This document shows positions 37,208 to 47,342 of a DNA stretch of 64,000 bases, in pieces. The stretch is from Galerina marginata (taxonomy: Eukaryota > Basidiomycota > Agaricomycetes > Agaricales > Galerinaceae): the NCBI GenBank assembly GCA_023014335.1, contig JAECYW010000030.1:496001-560000 (forward strand), read 5' to 3'. The notes under the pieces were generated by a model, which made no database searches, was not told the origin of the DNA, and was given only the letters and a program-made list of their open reading frames with translations. Both the position numbers and the translations under genes were made by a program. Each line of letters begins with the position of its first letter. The stretch's first letter is position 1.

Positions 37208-37442
37208 TATTGAAATTAACTGAGCGGGCAGTAAAAGCGAAGGCGGGGAAATCTCGTGGCAAACGAGTGAAGTAGATACAAGAAAATAGCGACTCTATAT
37301 ACGTAGCTACAAAGTAAGTTACCGTGGAATGTATCTAAGAGGGAGGGAGATCGAGCGGGCGGAATGAAGCGCGGCGAGGTAGTGTTGACGTGAAGTTCAG
37401 TACGCCAAGCGAGCCATGATACGAGCCGAATAAATTCCAACA
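37208..37442 (-). repeat. 3' LTR of the Gag-only retroelement
   Basis: 235 bp, identical to 38702-38936. It lies beside the purine-rich tract that marks the 3' end of the internal region on the minus strand. Confidence 0.9.
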
Positions 37443-37540
37443 TACCCCCTCGAGCGCAGGCGGAATGAACCAAGAAATATACGAACAGAAAAAACAGAGA
37501 AATCAAATAAAACAAATGCGTACCCCCTCAAACTAAAAAT

Positions 37541-38350
37541 CTACCATTCTGCCACCGTCTCGCGGTCCGAGTCGTAATCCTTTGCCAAGCCTGCGACCTT
37601 TTCAGAGACTGATTTTTGAGAGCCCTTGGGGTCGTCCGTTTCCTTGCATTCGATTTGGTAGTGACCCTTCTTGCCGCACTTAAAACAGGTGACGTCCTTG
37701 CGATCGCGATGAGATTTGACATAAAACGCGGCGTTATTCGGATCGGCCTTTCGAGAAGCAGGTACCCCCTGCATCGAGACTTGACGCGACTCTTCGTTCA
37801 TGCACCGCTGGACGACGAAATCGAAATCATTTTTGTTGGAATGAGAGTCGAGGGATATAACAAGTGGGGAATAAGAATCGGGGAGGGAAAGCATAAGAAC
37901 GGCGACCAAAAGAGAGTCGGAAGGTGTGTCGTCAAGACCGGTTAAGCGGTCGGCAAGCTCGCGGATAGTGCCCGCGTGTTCCTGAACTGACGTAGTCGGC
38001 GCTTTCTTCAACTGGAAGAGTTTCTGCCATGTCGCAATGGCACTCCCGAGCCCCTGAGAAACGTGGATCTCCTGTAACCTTGCCCAAACGATCGCGGGAT
38101 CCCTCGAAACGCGAGTATGGACCAACTGTCCGTCCTCCACCTCACCAACAATCTCGCTCAGCGCTAAATCCACCCTGATGCGCCAAGACTTCACATTCTT
38201 CGAACTATCCGAGCCCATCGGACGAACTTCCGTACCATCGACCAGCGACCAAACCTGCAACTTCCGAAGGCGGATTTCCATGCGATACGACCACGAATAA
38301 TAATTGTCGTTGCCGAGCTTCGCGACGCGCTTGGTGTCCGTATTGGCCAT
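37541..38350 (-). CDS. Copia-type Gag protein
   Basis: One uninterrupted frame of 269 aa. The N-terminal half has the Copia Gag fold signature (KLGNDNYYSWSYRMEIRL, then VWARLQEIHVSQGL..WQKLFQLK), the region known as UBN2/DUF4219. A CCHC zinc knuckle follows (CFKCGKKGHYQIEC). Gag packages the RNA and forms the virus-like particle. The frame ends in a stop 98 bp before the 3' LTR with no pol downstream. In ordinary Copia elements gag and pol form one long frame, so the pol part was lost before this copy inserted. It is intact, so the protein could still be made. Confidence 0.88.
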   Translation of the reverse strand: MANTDTKRVAKLGNDNYYSWSYRMEIRLRKLQVWSLVDGTEVRPMGSDSSKNVKSWRIRVDLALSEIVGEVEDGQLVHTRVSRDPAIVWARLQEIHVSQGLGSAIATWQKLFQLKKAPTTSVQEHAGTIRELADRLTGLDDTPSDSLLVAVLMLSLPDSYSPLVISLDSHSNKNDFDFVVQRCMNEESRQVSMQGVPASRKADPNNAAFYVKSHRDRKDVTCFKCGKKGHYQIECKETDDPKGSQKSVSEKVAGLAKDYDSDRETVAEW

Positions 38351-38389
38351 TGTGAAGGTAAATTTTCTGCTTCTACCTGAAGACTTTTC

Positions 38390-38601
38390 GATGCGCCTAC
38401 CTGGCGGCTTTCGGGCGTCAACCTGACGACTTTCGGGCGCCTAACTGGCGGCTTTCGTGCGTCGACCTGACGACTTTCGGGCACCTAACTGGCGGCTTTC
38501 GGGCGTCGACCTGACGACTTTCGGGCGTCCCAACAAGGGCCGACTTTCGGGCGCCAAACTGACGACTTTCGGGCGTCCCAACGAGGGGCGACTTTCGGGT
38601 T
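38390..38601. repeat. Tandem array in the leader of the retroelement
   Basis: About ten imperfect units built on CGACTTTCGGGCGTC and GGCGGCTTTCGGGCG, spaced roughly 19-22 bp apart. They lie between the 5' LTR and the Gag start on the minus strand, where they would be part of the untranslated leader RNA. Confidence 0.75.
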
Positions 38602-38701
38602 TGCCTCAGCTGAGGACTTCAAAATGACGGCGAGAACAAGAGCAAGAGCCAGCCGTCGACGAGGTGTATTGTGACTGCCTCACCAGGCGAGTACTCGTTT
38701 G

Positions 38702-38936
38702 TATTGAAATTAACTGAGCGGGCAGTAAAAGCGAAGGCGGGGAAATCTCGTGGCAAACGAGTGAAGTAGATACAAGAAAATAGCGACTCTATATACGTAG
38801 CTACAAAGTAAGTTACCGTGGAATGTATCTAAGAGGGAGGGAGATCGAGCGGGCGGAATGAAGCGCGGCGAGGTAGTGTTGACGTGAAGTTCAGTACGCC
38901 AAGCGAGCCATGATACGAGCCGAATAAATTCCAACA
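38702..38936 (-). repeat. 5' LTR of the Gag-only retroelement
   Basis: 235 bp, identical to 37208-37442; the transcript would start in this copy on the minus strand. Confidence 0.9.
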
Positions 38937-40713
38937 CTTCAATGCTCTTCGCTTGCCATAGCTTTGAGTACCTTCGCGAAACAAGGACATGAAGGTTGCG
39001 ACCTTGAATCTTCGCTGCGTTCGCTGGTTCTTGGAGCTCCATTTTCGAACGAGGGATGCCGAGCTCTTCCGCTGTATATTCAGCGGAAAACAGGACGTCA
39101 GGAAGGTGTCGTTTCCAATAAGGCAACGCCTTTCGCAGTTTCGTGAGGATATCGCCCTCTGATTTTCGAACGAGGTATTGCCAACTAAGCTTGATGGCGT
39201 AATAATCACGATAAAGAAACTCGTTGAGGATATAAACGCGGGTGGCAGCCACCATCGTGCCACGTCCAACAATTGCGCGATAGCTAAAAAGAACCTCCGT
39301 AATTTGAAAAACGAAGTCGGGACCATCATCTGTGGGCTTCTTCGGAAATCGGAAACAAAGTTGACCATTCTTCATCGTCGTCGCCCGATCCAAAGTTTCG
39401 ATGCATGATTCCGTGATAGGTGTTGTGGGATCGGCAGGTGGGGTGAAACGGCGGATGTGAGGATCGAATCCAGCCTGCTGCATGCTGCATTGATCAAGAG
39501 CGAATAAACACAGAGCGAGTTGTTTGATGCCTTCGGGGGTATCGAGGTTGAAACCGACGCTACGAATGACAGCCACTCGGTCGTAATACCAAACGCTGAC
39601 GGTGAACCTGTCAATAAAAATACCAGTAACGTAGTTGCGACCCAAGCAGCCGAGACACTCTAGCGCGTAGGTCGCGAGTTGGAGTTCTTCGTTTGTGATC
39701 CTGCCTTCTTTCCTGCGACGTTTATTGGATGGAGGAACGTTCGACTGATCGACTTCTTCAAGAGATCGCTTTTTACTGGACTGAGAGTTCGTTTGAACAG
39801 AGCTTTCTTGATGAGAACCACCGGCTGTGTTCTCATCGACAGATTGGCGCGACTTGGACAACCTAGCTCGTTTTGACCGTGTGGCATTTGGTTTCTTCTC
39901 CCCAGCGGTGGCATTATCGGGCGAAACCTTGGATGTGTGGAGGGAAGCGCCAAGGTCGGCGATCGAGGGCGGTTCCGGCGGGCAAATATCTTGTTGTTCG
40001 TTTTCCTCGCCAATGGGCGGAAGTGCGGCGGTGGAAGAGGTGTTGAGCTTGCTCATTTTCTCGTCGAAATGTCGTTTAAATTCGAGAGGCGCTTTGCATT
40101 GTTCCCATGTCATTTTCTCCGGTAGTGGGAGCCATGCGCGCAGGAGATCCGGTTTTCTGCTCGTAAATTCGGCCTTGAGTACTTGGCTTCCTTTCCCGTC
40201 CCAAAAGCAAGTGGCGGTGCCACTCCCGTCCAGCTGCGGCAAAGCGCAGATGTCGAGCAGTAGCTGGTCAGAAATCTCGCGGAACGGTTCGTGGAGCTTG
40301 GTTTCGTGGCTATTCTTTTCGTTCAGGACCTCACGGTATCGTTGAAGTGGATCGGGGGGAGCGGATATCTTCGAGTCCATAATGGCCTTCACAATTGAGC
40401 TGTCGAGACGCCAGATGTGGGTGACAAAATCCTCAACGGAGACGTTCTGGTAGATGTGCCCGGAGAGGTCTGCCTTGAGGTCCTTTTTCATCGATGGGGC
40501 GGTATTCGCAGAAACAGCGAAGCCACGTCTCTTCACTGGTGTGCCCATGTCGGAGGAATCTAGGTTTCGTGCTGTGGGTGGCAAATCACAAAGTAGGTGA
40601 CAGGGAAACTTACTGGAGGAGTTTAAGTCAGACCTGGCGGAAGTAAACGAGGAGTAAAAGGAGGATGATGAAGTATCGGAGGAGGATTCAGACATAGAGT
40701 AAGAAGGCGCCAT

Positions 40714-41567
40714 CTTGGGGAAAGTCACTTAAAAGCGCGATGAATATGCCACTGATTGAGGTGGCCCGTCGGAGTCGCGGCTGCTGTGTATTGTGTCCGT
40801 AATTTTAAAGACCAGAGGCCCAGCAGTTAGACAGTAATTCCGAGCCTTCTATGGCTTCGCGTTTTCAAGCCGTCAGTGAAGTACAATGGTCAAGAGCAAG
40901 ATTGATCCTAATCGGGCTATGTTCGACTCATGGCCAAACTCGGACATAAGGCCATCACGTTGAACATGTGATCGTTCTCTCAATGACTCTTCCATCACAC
41001 CACTCTGTCGACGTACGCGTTTTTCTGAAATATAACGCGGACTTCAGCATGCTTTCCTATGTTGTCTGGCTCATGGCCAGGCCACTGATTGGCACACTTG
41101 TGCCGTTTCCGCACTCGTCCATATAGTCGTGATAAAATTAGGCAGGACCTGGAGCAAGTCTTCTGGGGACTAACGAAACGGACAAGAGAGCCAACGCTGC
41201 CACTGGAAAGTTATCGTGCACACGGGGCTCGTTAGCGATGCATTGTGCGGAAGCGGCAAATAATGCACAAAAGGTATATGGGAATTCAGTCGAGCTACAA
41301 AATAAATAGGGCTTAATGCCAGTAGATATAAATGGAGAGAAATGGTATGTGGGTATAGTGAATAAGGAATCGTGTACGGCTACAACGGGCAGAAGTGATT
41401 TTAATCGATAGTGGCTGGGAATTCTGAAAATCCAAACGAGTAACCCACAAAACTAGGTAGATTACATGTAACTATTCTGGGACTGGATCGTAGTAGGGAT
41501 GAATGGATAGTAAAATAGTGGCAAGACCTGGGCTGAAGAATATCAATGCAGCGAGTTTCCGATCCTA
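40714..41567. other. Gap upstream of FunK1
   Basis: About 850 bp with the FunK1 promoter on one side and a converging gene end on the other. No gene or repeat recognised. Confidence 0.45.
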
Positions 41568-42939
41568 TTACATGAAGGAGAATGGCTCTCTACCTTCAAA
41601 TTCAACTAAGAACTGGCTTGTGGCCACATACACTGTCGACGCGACATTAACCAGCTGAATGACTCCACAAATGAGAACCAATCTGGAAGATATTTTATTT
41701 TTAGGAATGTGAGCTGACTCAAAAATAAAGCCGATGCATACCCGGTGGATGGTAGGAACCACAGAACTGTTACTCCAGCGAAAGTAAGAACCTCGACGAT
41801 ACATAAACCGATGATCGCTGGTCGCTTCCTGGCTTTTATAGCTGCAACCCTGGTAATTTGAAATCAATCCCGGCGGCAAGCAAAAAGATAAAATATTCAT
41901 ACACAAAAGCCACTGCCATCACGGTGGACGCCAACCCTATGGTCTGCGAGTCCTGCGCCACCAAACCAGTTCTTTCCCGTAAAAAGAAAGCAGAGCACTC
42001 TGTGAAACGTAAAAATCCCGAAATAAAGAATGCTGAGGACTTCGTCAGTATTGCCTTTAGATCCCAATGCAGAAGCCGGTACTCACCGAGGCCGGCAAAT
42101 TCATGCCCATGGCAGGTTTCGTAAACGCCAGCTAGGAAAATAATCACGCTGAGCAATGCGCCCAGGAAGGCTGAAAATCTCAACATTTCTTCGAGCATAG
42201 TAAAAGCCCTTCGATCCACCGCAGCACGAATATACGTTAAGCTCAAGAAGAGGAGGTAAATGGCCCGGACAGAATATGCTCTGTAAATCTGAATGAATGG
42301 CTAGGTTTCATGCCTTAATATGAAATTGCCTACATCCATCGCGATGGTGGGTACCTCAGTTCTCGTACATGAAAATTTCGACCATGATTTTCTGGATCTT
42401 GTTGACCCAGCTGGGAAAATGTCGGTGTTGCCGCTGTGGTCGTCGTTGGTACGCTGGAACGGCTTGTGATCGTTGAGGGTTGTAGTGACACCCGAGTATC
42501 TTTCAGATAAATAAAATGGTTTGAAAGCGGATTTGGCGATAAATAGGACTCACTTCCAGCCCTCCTTTCCCCAGGTGTGAAACCAGGATCGCGCAAATCC
42601 TCATAGTTTGGTGGCAGGTCTGCTTTCGCGATTGGCTCGCCCAACGGGTTTTCTATCGTTCTCGCCAATAGTAGATCAGAGCGGCTGGTGTTTCTTTGGT
42701 CGGTGGGTGATACATCTGTGTCTTTCAGATGATTATGTTCGGTTGGAGACAGTGCAGATTAGCGGGAAGGTGGACTCACCACGCGTACTCGCCCCAGGTT
42801 CAGAACTTTGGTTGTTCCCCTCGGCCATGATTGTATAACTTGGGGGATTACTGGCAAGCAGGGGAGTTATTTCGTTGGGCGGGAACATCGCGCTGACTCC
42901 AGAACCGTCCGCATCTGAACCAGTCGCCAGCGATGACAT
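41568..42939 (-). CDS. Multi-pass membrane protein of unknown function
   Basis: Several exons from an ATG at 42939. The N-terminal part is soluble and polar, with a PPNYEDL (PPxY) motif in an exon around 42650-42555. Hydrophobic segments follow: RFSAFLGALLSVIIFLAGVY, FFISGFLRFTECSAFF, STVMAVAFVYEYFIFLLAAG, AIIGLCIVEVLTFAGVTVL and LVLICGVIQLVNVASTVYV, about five in all. The main exon runs about 42270-41870 and the last frame ends at 41568. The junction before the final segment does not keep phase in my reading, so an exon border there is unresolved. No family recognised. PPxY motifs bind WW domains, for example in Nedd4/Rsp5 ubiquitin ligases. Confidence 0.5.
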
Positions 42940-43704
42940 TATTGAATCCTTTTGGGAAGGTTGAGGTGGAATGGAGTTTGGACGTCGAATCACGAGTAAT
43001 ATCAACTATGACGGCTTCAAGCGGACTTCAAGTACACCTTTTAGAGTCTAAGCGACAAAAGAAAGAGAACAACGCGTTGAAGAAAGGAGAAATCCAAAGT
43101 TATAGGAGGGGTCCTGATTACCCAATTCCCGGCCCGGTCCTGGAGTTGTTTTGGCGTCTTTTCACCTCCGAGTCGGCGCCCGTCTGTTTACATCTTGTAG
43201 AGTATAAAACCCTAAGTCATTGTTTGAACTTTGATGTAAGATATACCCAGTATCAGCTGCACGTCAGTCTTTGAGGATAAGGGTAGCCTGGGTTTCGAAC
43301 TGACCAGTGGTCTATTTATATGAATCACTGGCAAGACAGAGTAATGTAGTGTTGTTTGTCGTTTGTCTTGATGTGCGTTCATCGCTAGATAAGTGGGAAT
43401 CCGAAGTCGTAATCACCGATTCAACTAATAAACCTGATCTAAGTTATGGGTTTTTTCTAGCACTGACAAACTATCCATACCGCTGACGATCTGAATCATC
43501 TGATATCCATATGTTGGTACAATTTTGGAACTTGAGGGAATGCCTTGAATTTTCCGACGCATAGTTATAAGAGGGGAGTCGAGCACACACCAGGCGAAGC
43601 GTTATTGCACACCGTAGATAGTTTTGGAAGGCAGGAAACTATCTGAACCTTGCGGCCATTTAGAAAGGCTTATTATGTCGAGGGTCGTAGCCGTGTTCTT
43701 CGTT
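42940..43704. other. Gap between two membrane-protein genes
   Basis: About 760 bp with no recognised gene; it should contain the promoter of the gene ending at 41568 and the terminator of the one ending at 43705. Confidence 0.4.
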
Positions 43705-44202
43705 TTAACAATTTGGATTCAGCTTCTTGATTTTATCGCCTTCTTTAAGGTGTACAGAGACTGGTTCGCGCGGGGAGTTGGACGAGTTGAGGTGTGCGGC
43801 AGGTACACTGGATGCGTCTGGAGACGCACTCGGTTGCACATTAGGCACGAGGGAGTTATATGCAGGGGGTGGCGAAGGAGCACCATCGTACCGATAGCGC
43901 GGATGCGTAAGTGTTTCAAGCGGCTCGGTAGTTCTTGGGTTCGCTGATGCTAGCAGCATTGTTCCTCCGGAAGGATTCGTATCTGGTGCTTCGGGTGCGT
44001 GTACTGCTTGTAGTCGACGTCTTTCCCTGGCTCGTGCATCTCTCCTGTCCAACCACTTTCGCCCCAGAATCCCTATTGCAATTATCAAGCATACTCCTGA
44101 AATAGTCACCGTCAAGAAAATGACAACTTTCCACGGTGAGCCATCCTTCAATTCTCTGGTGAGTAAAACAGGTGGCGTCGTCGTATTTCTAGGGATGATC
44201 AT
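43705..44202 (-). CDS. Single-pass membrane protein with cytoplasmic PPxY-type tail
   Basis: One exon of 165 codons. A short Thr/Pro stretch leads into a hydrophobic segment VVIFLTVTISGVCLIIAIGI, then a basic stop-transfer stretch (RKWLDRRDARARERRRL) and a long Pro/Ser-rich tail holding PPPAYNSLVP. This is the layout of type I fungal surface proteins, with the tail inside the cell. An extracellular N-terminal part is expected upstream. Frames at 44497-44769 (CEYKPEKWLSMPSICPQEF) and 44220-44725 are candidates, but I could not choose between them or join them. The true gene is probably longer than given. Confidence 0.5.
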   Translation of the reverse strand: MIIPRNTTTPPVLLTRELKDGSPWKVVIFLTVTISGVCLIIAIGILGRKWLDRRDARARERRRLQAVHAPEAPDTNPSGGTMLLASANPRTTEPLETLTHPRYRYDGAPSPPPAYNSLVPNVQPSASPDASSVPAAHLNSSNSPREPVSVHLKEGDKIKKLNPNC

Positions 44203-45230
44203 CTCGATGGCGATGGTATGTTATGAGCGGAAAGGTGGTGACAACGCTACTGATAGACAAGGACGTCATTGAAACTGAAACCTCACAATATCCTGATAAA
44301 TCGTCCCCACTGCGCGTTGACGGAACGTTTGAAAAGAGAAGAAGGCATTCAATGGGCATAATGGCTCGGAGCTTGAAATGCATATTCAATATCTGAATTC
44401 CCAGTTTTCTTCCTCTCCTGCACCGTCGTCGAGTCACAACTTTAAAGGGAAGATCCCAGCAATCAATAGCACATCCCATACCAAAATTAAGACCACTCAC
44501 TGTGAATCCCCGCAAGAGTAAAAGGCGCTGTCGGAGGCATAGTCGTCCTTTTGCCCTTGTATTACAATCTCGAGCAGTAAATGAAGGCGAGCAACTGGTT
44601 GAACGTTCACGAAACAAAGAGACAGCGTGAGTTGTAAATAGCACGACTTGGATCCTTCCGGCAGCCAGCTCATCGATAATGAAGTCGTGAACTCCTGTGG
44701 GCAGATCGAAGGCATTGACAACCATTTTTCAGGCTTATATTCGCAAAGAGTGTCAGTTTCTGAAGTCACTCAGAGCCCAGTGGGGTCCGCTTGTCTCGTA
44801 AACTCGGACCGAACCGAGGGAATCAGCGGTGTGGATGATCGCTGATCGATCGATCATTTAGAACATTCCATTCTGCCAGAACAAGGCCGCGGCGGCGCCA
44901 CATGGCGATGCGGCATGCCCACACTAAAAAGCCGATTTCATAGAACTGATATAAAGGGGGCATTTCGTGTTTCGAGGGTCAACGTCGCTGGTCGACTCCC
45001 ACATCCGCCAAGTTGCATTTTCAGCGCTGAGCGCAGTTTCCACCCAAGATTCCAGTGCCAAAGTAAGTCCCTAGAGAAGTTCGGAGCCCCTGAATTCGTT
45101 CATTACGGTCACTTACCATCGATCAACTTCTTTGACTTCTCCTTAGGCGCCTTCATATCTGCTCTAGATCTGATATCTGCAATTTCTTCATCAACGACGT
45201 CTTGATCAACTTCCAGGAAACCAGAAAAAA
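44203..45230. other. Region with possible upstream exons and a divergent promoter
   Basis: Minus-strand frames around 44220-44770 may be the missing N-terminal exons of the membrane protein. The rest should serve as promoter for it and for the plus-strand gene at 45231. No repeat seen. Confidence 0.35.
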
Positions 45231-45874
45231 ATGCGTTTGAATCTTATCTTGTTCTACATTCTGCTTGGTGTCGTTCTATGTATGTATTAAGATCTGTCTT
45301 CCCAACCCCTTTGTTTGACTTTCTCTCGATAGGTGTCCGTTCAGCGCCCCTACCCCTCGCCACAAATAAGATTGAGGATGGGTCTAAGCCTTCGGACGTT
45401 TCGACACCCAAATTACGACACTGGACGAAGAAAAATGGGAAGTGGGTGTTCTCGCCTAAGAGACTTGACAGATCGGGACAGCGACACATCCAAGAACACC
45501 AGCTCGCTTCTGGCAGCTCCACGTCTTCTCAGCACTCCGTGGAGGATCACCCCCACGCCATTGACGGCGAAAAGCGTCGGCTTTCTACCCCTCCATCTAC
45601 TACTATTATCGCTCGGTTCTTCAAAGACGGAGGATGGAAGTTCTGGAATAAGAATAAAGCTGGACAAGCGCAGGCAAAACCTATCCAGGTGCACGTCCAT
45701 ACCGAGACGCAGAGCTTTGGGGGCGGTGGGAAGATCGTTCGTAGGCCAGCTATTTCGCGCCCGGTGAGATTCCCTCAGACGCCTGGGAAGGGGAAGGAAC
45801 CGATCCGTCCCAACCCCAATCATCTGTATCCCACTGTGCGTCCTCAGGGACCCAGACCTATGAAGAGTTCTTGA
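45231..45874 (+). CDS. Small secreted protein, unknown function
   Basis: Two exons, 45231-45279 and 45333-45874, join in phase to 196 aa. The first exon encodes a clear signal peptide (MRLNLILFYILLGVVLC) with a likely cut after VRSA. The mature part is basic and rich in Lys, Pro, His and Ser, with HWTKKNGKWVFSPKRL and FKDGGWKFWNKNK as repeated aromatic-basic motifs. There are no cysteines in the mature protein and no known domain. It may be a cell-wall or effector-type small secreted protein. The short first exon carrying only the signal peptide is common in fungal secreted genes. Confidence 0.65.
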
Positions 45875-46646
45875 CGAGCTGCGAAGGGAATTAGGATGGG
45901 TATGTGCATATTCGGCGAGAGAAGTGCGGGCCATTATTATAAATTGACAATACAATTCATTCCACCAAATGCTGTTCCGGATTTTTGCCACCGCTTTCCC
46001 TCCTGCGACTCATCGCTCTGAGGTTTCTTATGACTCAGACTCAGAGCCATTTGTTGGCATAGCGCCATTTTTTGGCGCCCATCTGTGTCTGCGATGAAAA
46101 TAGCAACCTTTGTTGTATATTCTCATTGAGTACGAACCTGGCCGTGGCTTCGCCGTTTGGCGATGCGAACTTGACATCGTGCGTGTTATCAGGGTCATCC
46201 TGTGCGCTCTGGGCTCAGTGGGCTGTATCGTATCAGCTATCGACTGGAGGCAGTGTTTGCCCTAGACCCATCGTTAGCTTGTTATTCTTGACCTATTTTT
46301 TTTCTTTGAGGTTCCTTTATGCAACTCATCGTACTAGTAATGTATTGCAGTTGAGGGAATCTTGATATAGATAGGACAAACGACATGTCCGCAGATACCC
46401 CTTCAGTGGGCAGATCATGATCGAGTCGTGATCAAGTATAATTACCGCTGGATGCTCAATAAATAAGCAGCTACGAGGCTCGTGCATCGCCCTATGTTCA
46501 TTGGTCTTTCTCAGGTTAAGTTGGAATAAATTTGTAAGTTGGGTGGGCTACGTTTGAACATCGATATCTTGCTAGTAATACAGAAGCGTGGGGCTGGGGG
46601 TCATATTATGTGGCTCTATTAGACTATTGTACGATATACCTTGACT
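45875..46646. other. Gap between convergent genes
   Basis: About 770 bp. Neighbouring genes both end here. No coding region or repeat recognised. Confidence 0.45.
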
Positions 46647-47342
46647 TCATTCTCCTCCCCGAAATATTAATCGCCAAGATTTTCCTCCGTGGCAAGGAGT
46701 AATCCCCGTCAGGACATGTCGGCCCATGAGGAAGTCAAATCTCTGCATCCGCGTAGCCCCAGTGTGACCCCGTCGACGAGCAAAATATTCCAACACCCTT
46801 GCCTTCTTTTCGCGGTCCAAGAGATTTAGGTCCGAATTAGGGTCATTTGGAGAAACTGTTTGGTGAAGTGAATTCTGTATGGTGCGGTAAAGATGTCCGA
46901 TGGAAATCGTTTCCATGTTAGACGGCGGTTCGACGACGATCCGTATAGGCAGTCCTTCTATGTATAAATAGATTCGGATGACTGGGTTTCTGGTCGCAGG
47001 GATGTAGTCCCATTGAGGAGCTATCCCATCCTTTCCGAAGGTCCATCGCTGGGCCTGGAGTTGGACAAGCTCTTGGCTCATCATCGGGCGGTCTCCAAAG
47101 TCCTGGATATAAGACGTAGGAGGCGTCGAAGGACCATCAGAGTATTCGTCTGTGGTGTCCGAGGTTGTGGGAGATGGTGTGGAAATCGGAGGAGAGGATG
47201 TCGGTAGTGAACCGTGTATGGATAATGGGGAAGGCGACCCGGAAAGCTCGCCGTATGAGATCATTTCGTCGCCGTCTTTAAATCTCACGACTTTCTTCAG
47301 AGAGGGGACGGGAACCGATAAATCATGAGCTTGCATATACAT
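46647..47342 (-). CDS. DUF6699-like protein
   Basis: One exon of 231 codons. The N-terminal 90 residues are polar and Ser/Thr/Pro-rich. The C-terminal half has PQWDYIPATRNPVIRIYLYI, IRIVVEPPSN..ISIGHLYRTIQNSL and a basic end with GRHVLTGITP. The W-D core followed by two strands and the ISIGHLYRTI helix resembles the DUF6699 domain seen in many mushroom proteins. Function unknown. The start at 47342 (MYMQAH) is the first ATG in frame, but a 5' intron is possible because sequence upstream contains good splice sites. Confidence 0.55.
   Translation of the reverse strand: MYMQAHDLSVPVPSLKKVVRFKDGDEMISYGELSGSPSPLSIHGSLPTSSPPISTPSPTTSDTTDEYSDGPSTPPTSYIQDFGDRPMMSQELVQLQAQRWTFGKDGIAPQWDYIPATRNPVIRIYLYIEGLPIRIVVEPPSNMETISIGHLYRTIQNSLHQTVSPNDPNSDLNLLDREKKARVLEYFARRRGHTGATRMQRFDFLMGRHVLTGITPCHGGKSWRLIFRGGE

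Larger units (their letters stand above)
37208..38936 (-). mobile_element. Gag-only LTR retroelement (Copia-like), 1729 bp
   Basis: Two LTRs of 235 bp (37208-37442 and 38702-38936) are identical in every base I compared. A 5-bp duplication CTTCA flanks the element (37203-37207 and 38937-38941). On the minus strand each LTR starts TGTTGGAATT and ends TTTCAATA. A purine-rich GAGGGGGTA lies before the 3' LTR. The only coding region is a 269-aa Gag. There is no protease, integrase or reverse transcriptase, so it must be moved by enzymes from a related full element. Identical LTRs point to a recent insertion. Confidence 0.9.
36380..40713 (-). pseudogene. FunK1 fungal protein kinase, broken by an LTR retroelement
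   Basis: Coding starts at ATG 40713 and runs to 38937 with one likely short intron near 40576-40617. The retroelement 37208-38936 then interrupts the codon series. Coding resumes at 37207 and, after an intron of about 60 bp (GTACGTC..ATATAG), ends at 36380. With the element and one CTTCA copy ignored, the frame reads through from KSIE to EFERAFLDC without a shift. Kinase features are GRVLHRDISENNLM (catalytic loop), DFDMAA (DFG position) and GTLPFMARDLL plus YRHDLESFFYILIWAA, all typical of FunK1, a kinase family expanded in mushrooms with mostly unknown roles. As it stands, translation from the first part runs into the LTR and stops, removing the catalytic loop and everything after it. Confidence 0.88.

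Noticed and set aside
37216..37515. 99-codon minus-strand frame with a hydrophobic start
   Set aside because: It is mostly LTR sequence and appears again, fused to FunK1, at the second LTR; not a gene.
38390..38601. Possible CRISPR-like array
   Set aside because: Units are about 20 bp, imperfect, without unique spacers, and lie inside a retroelement leader in a eukaryote.
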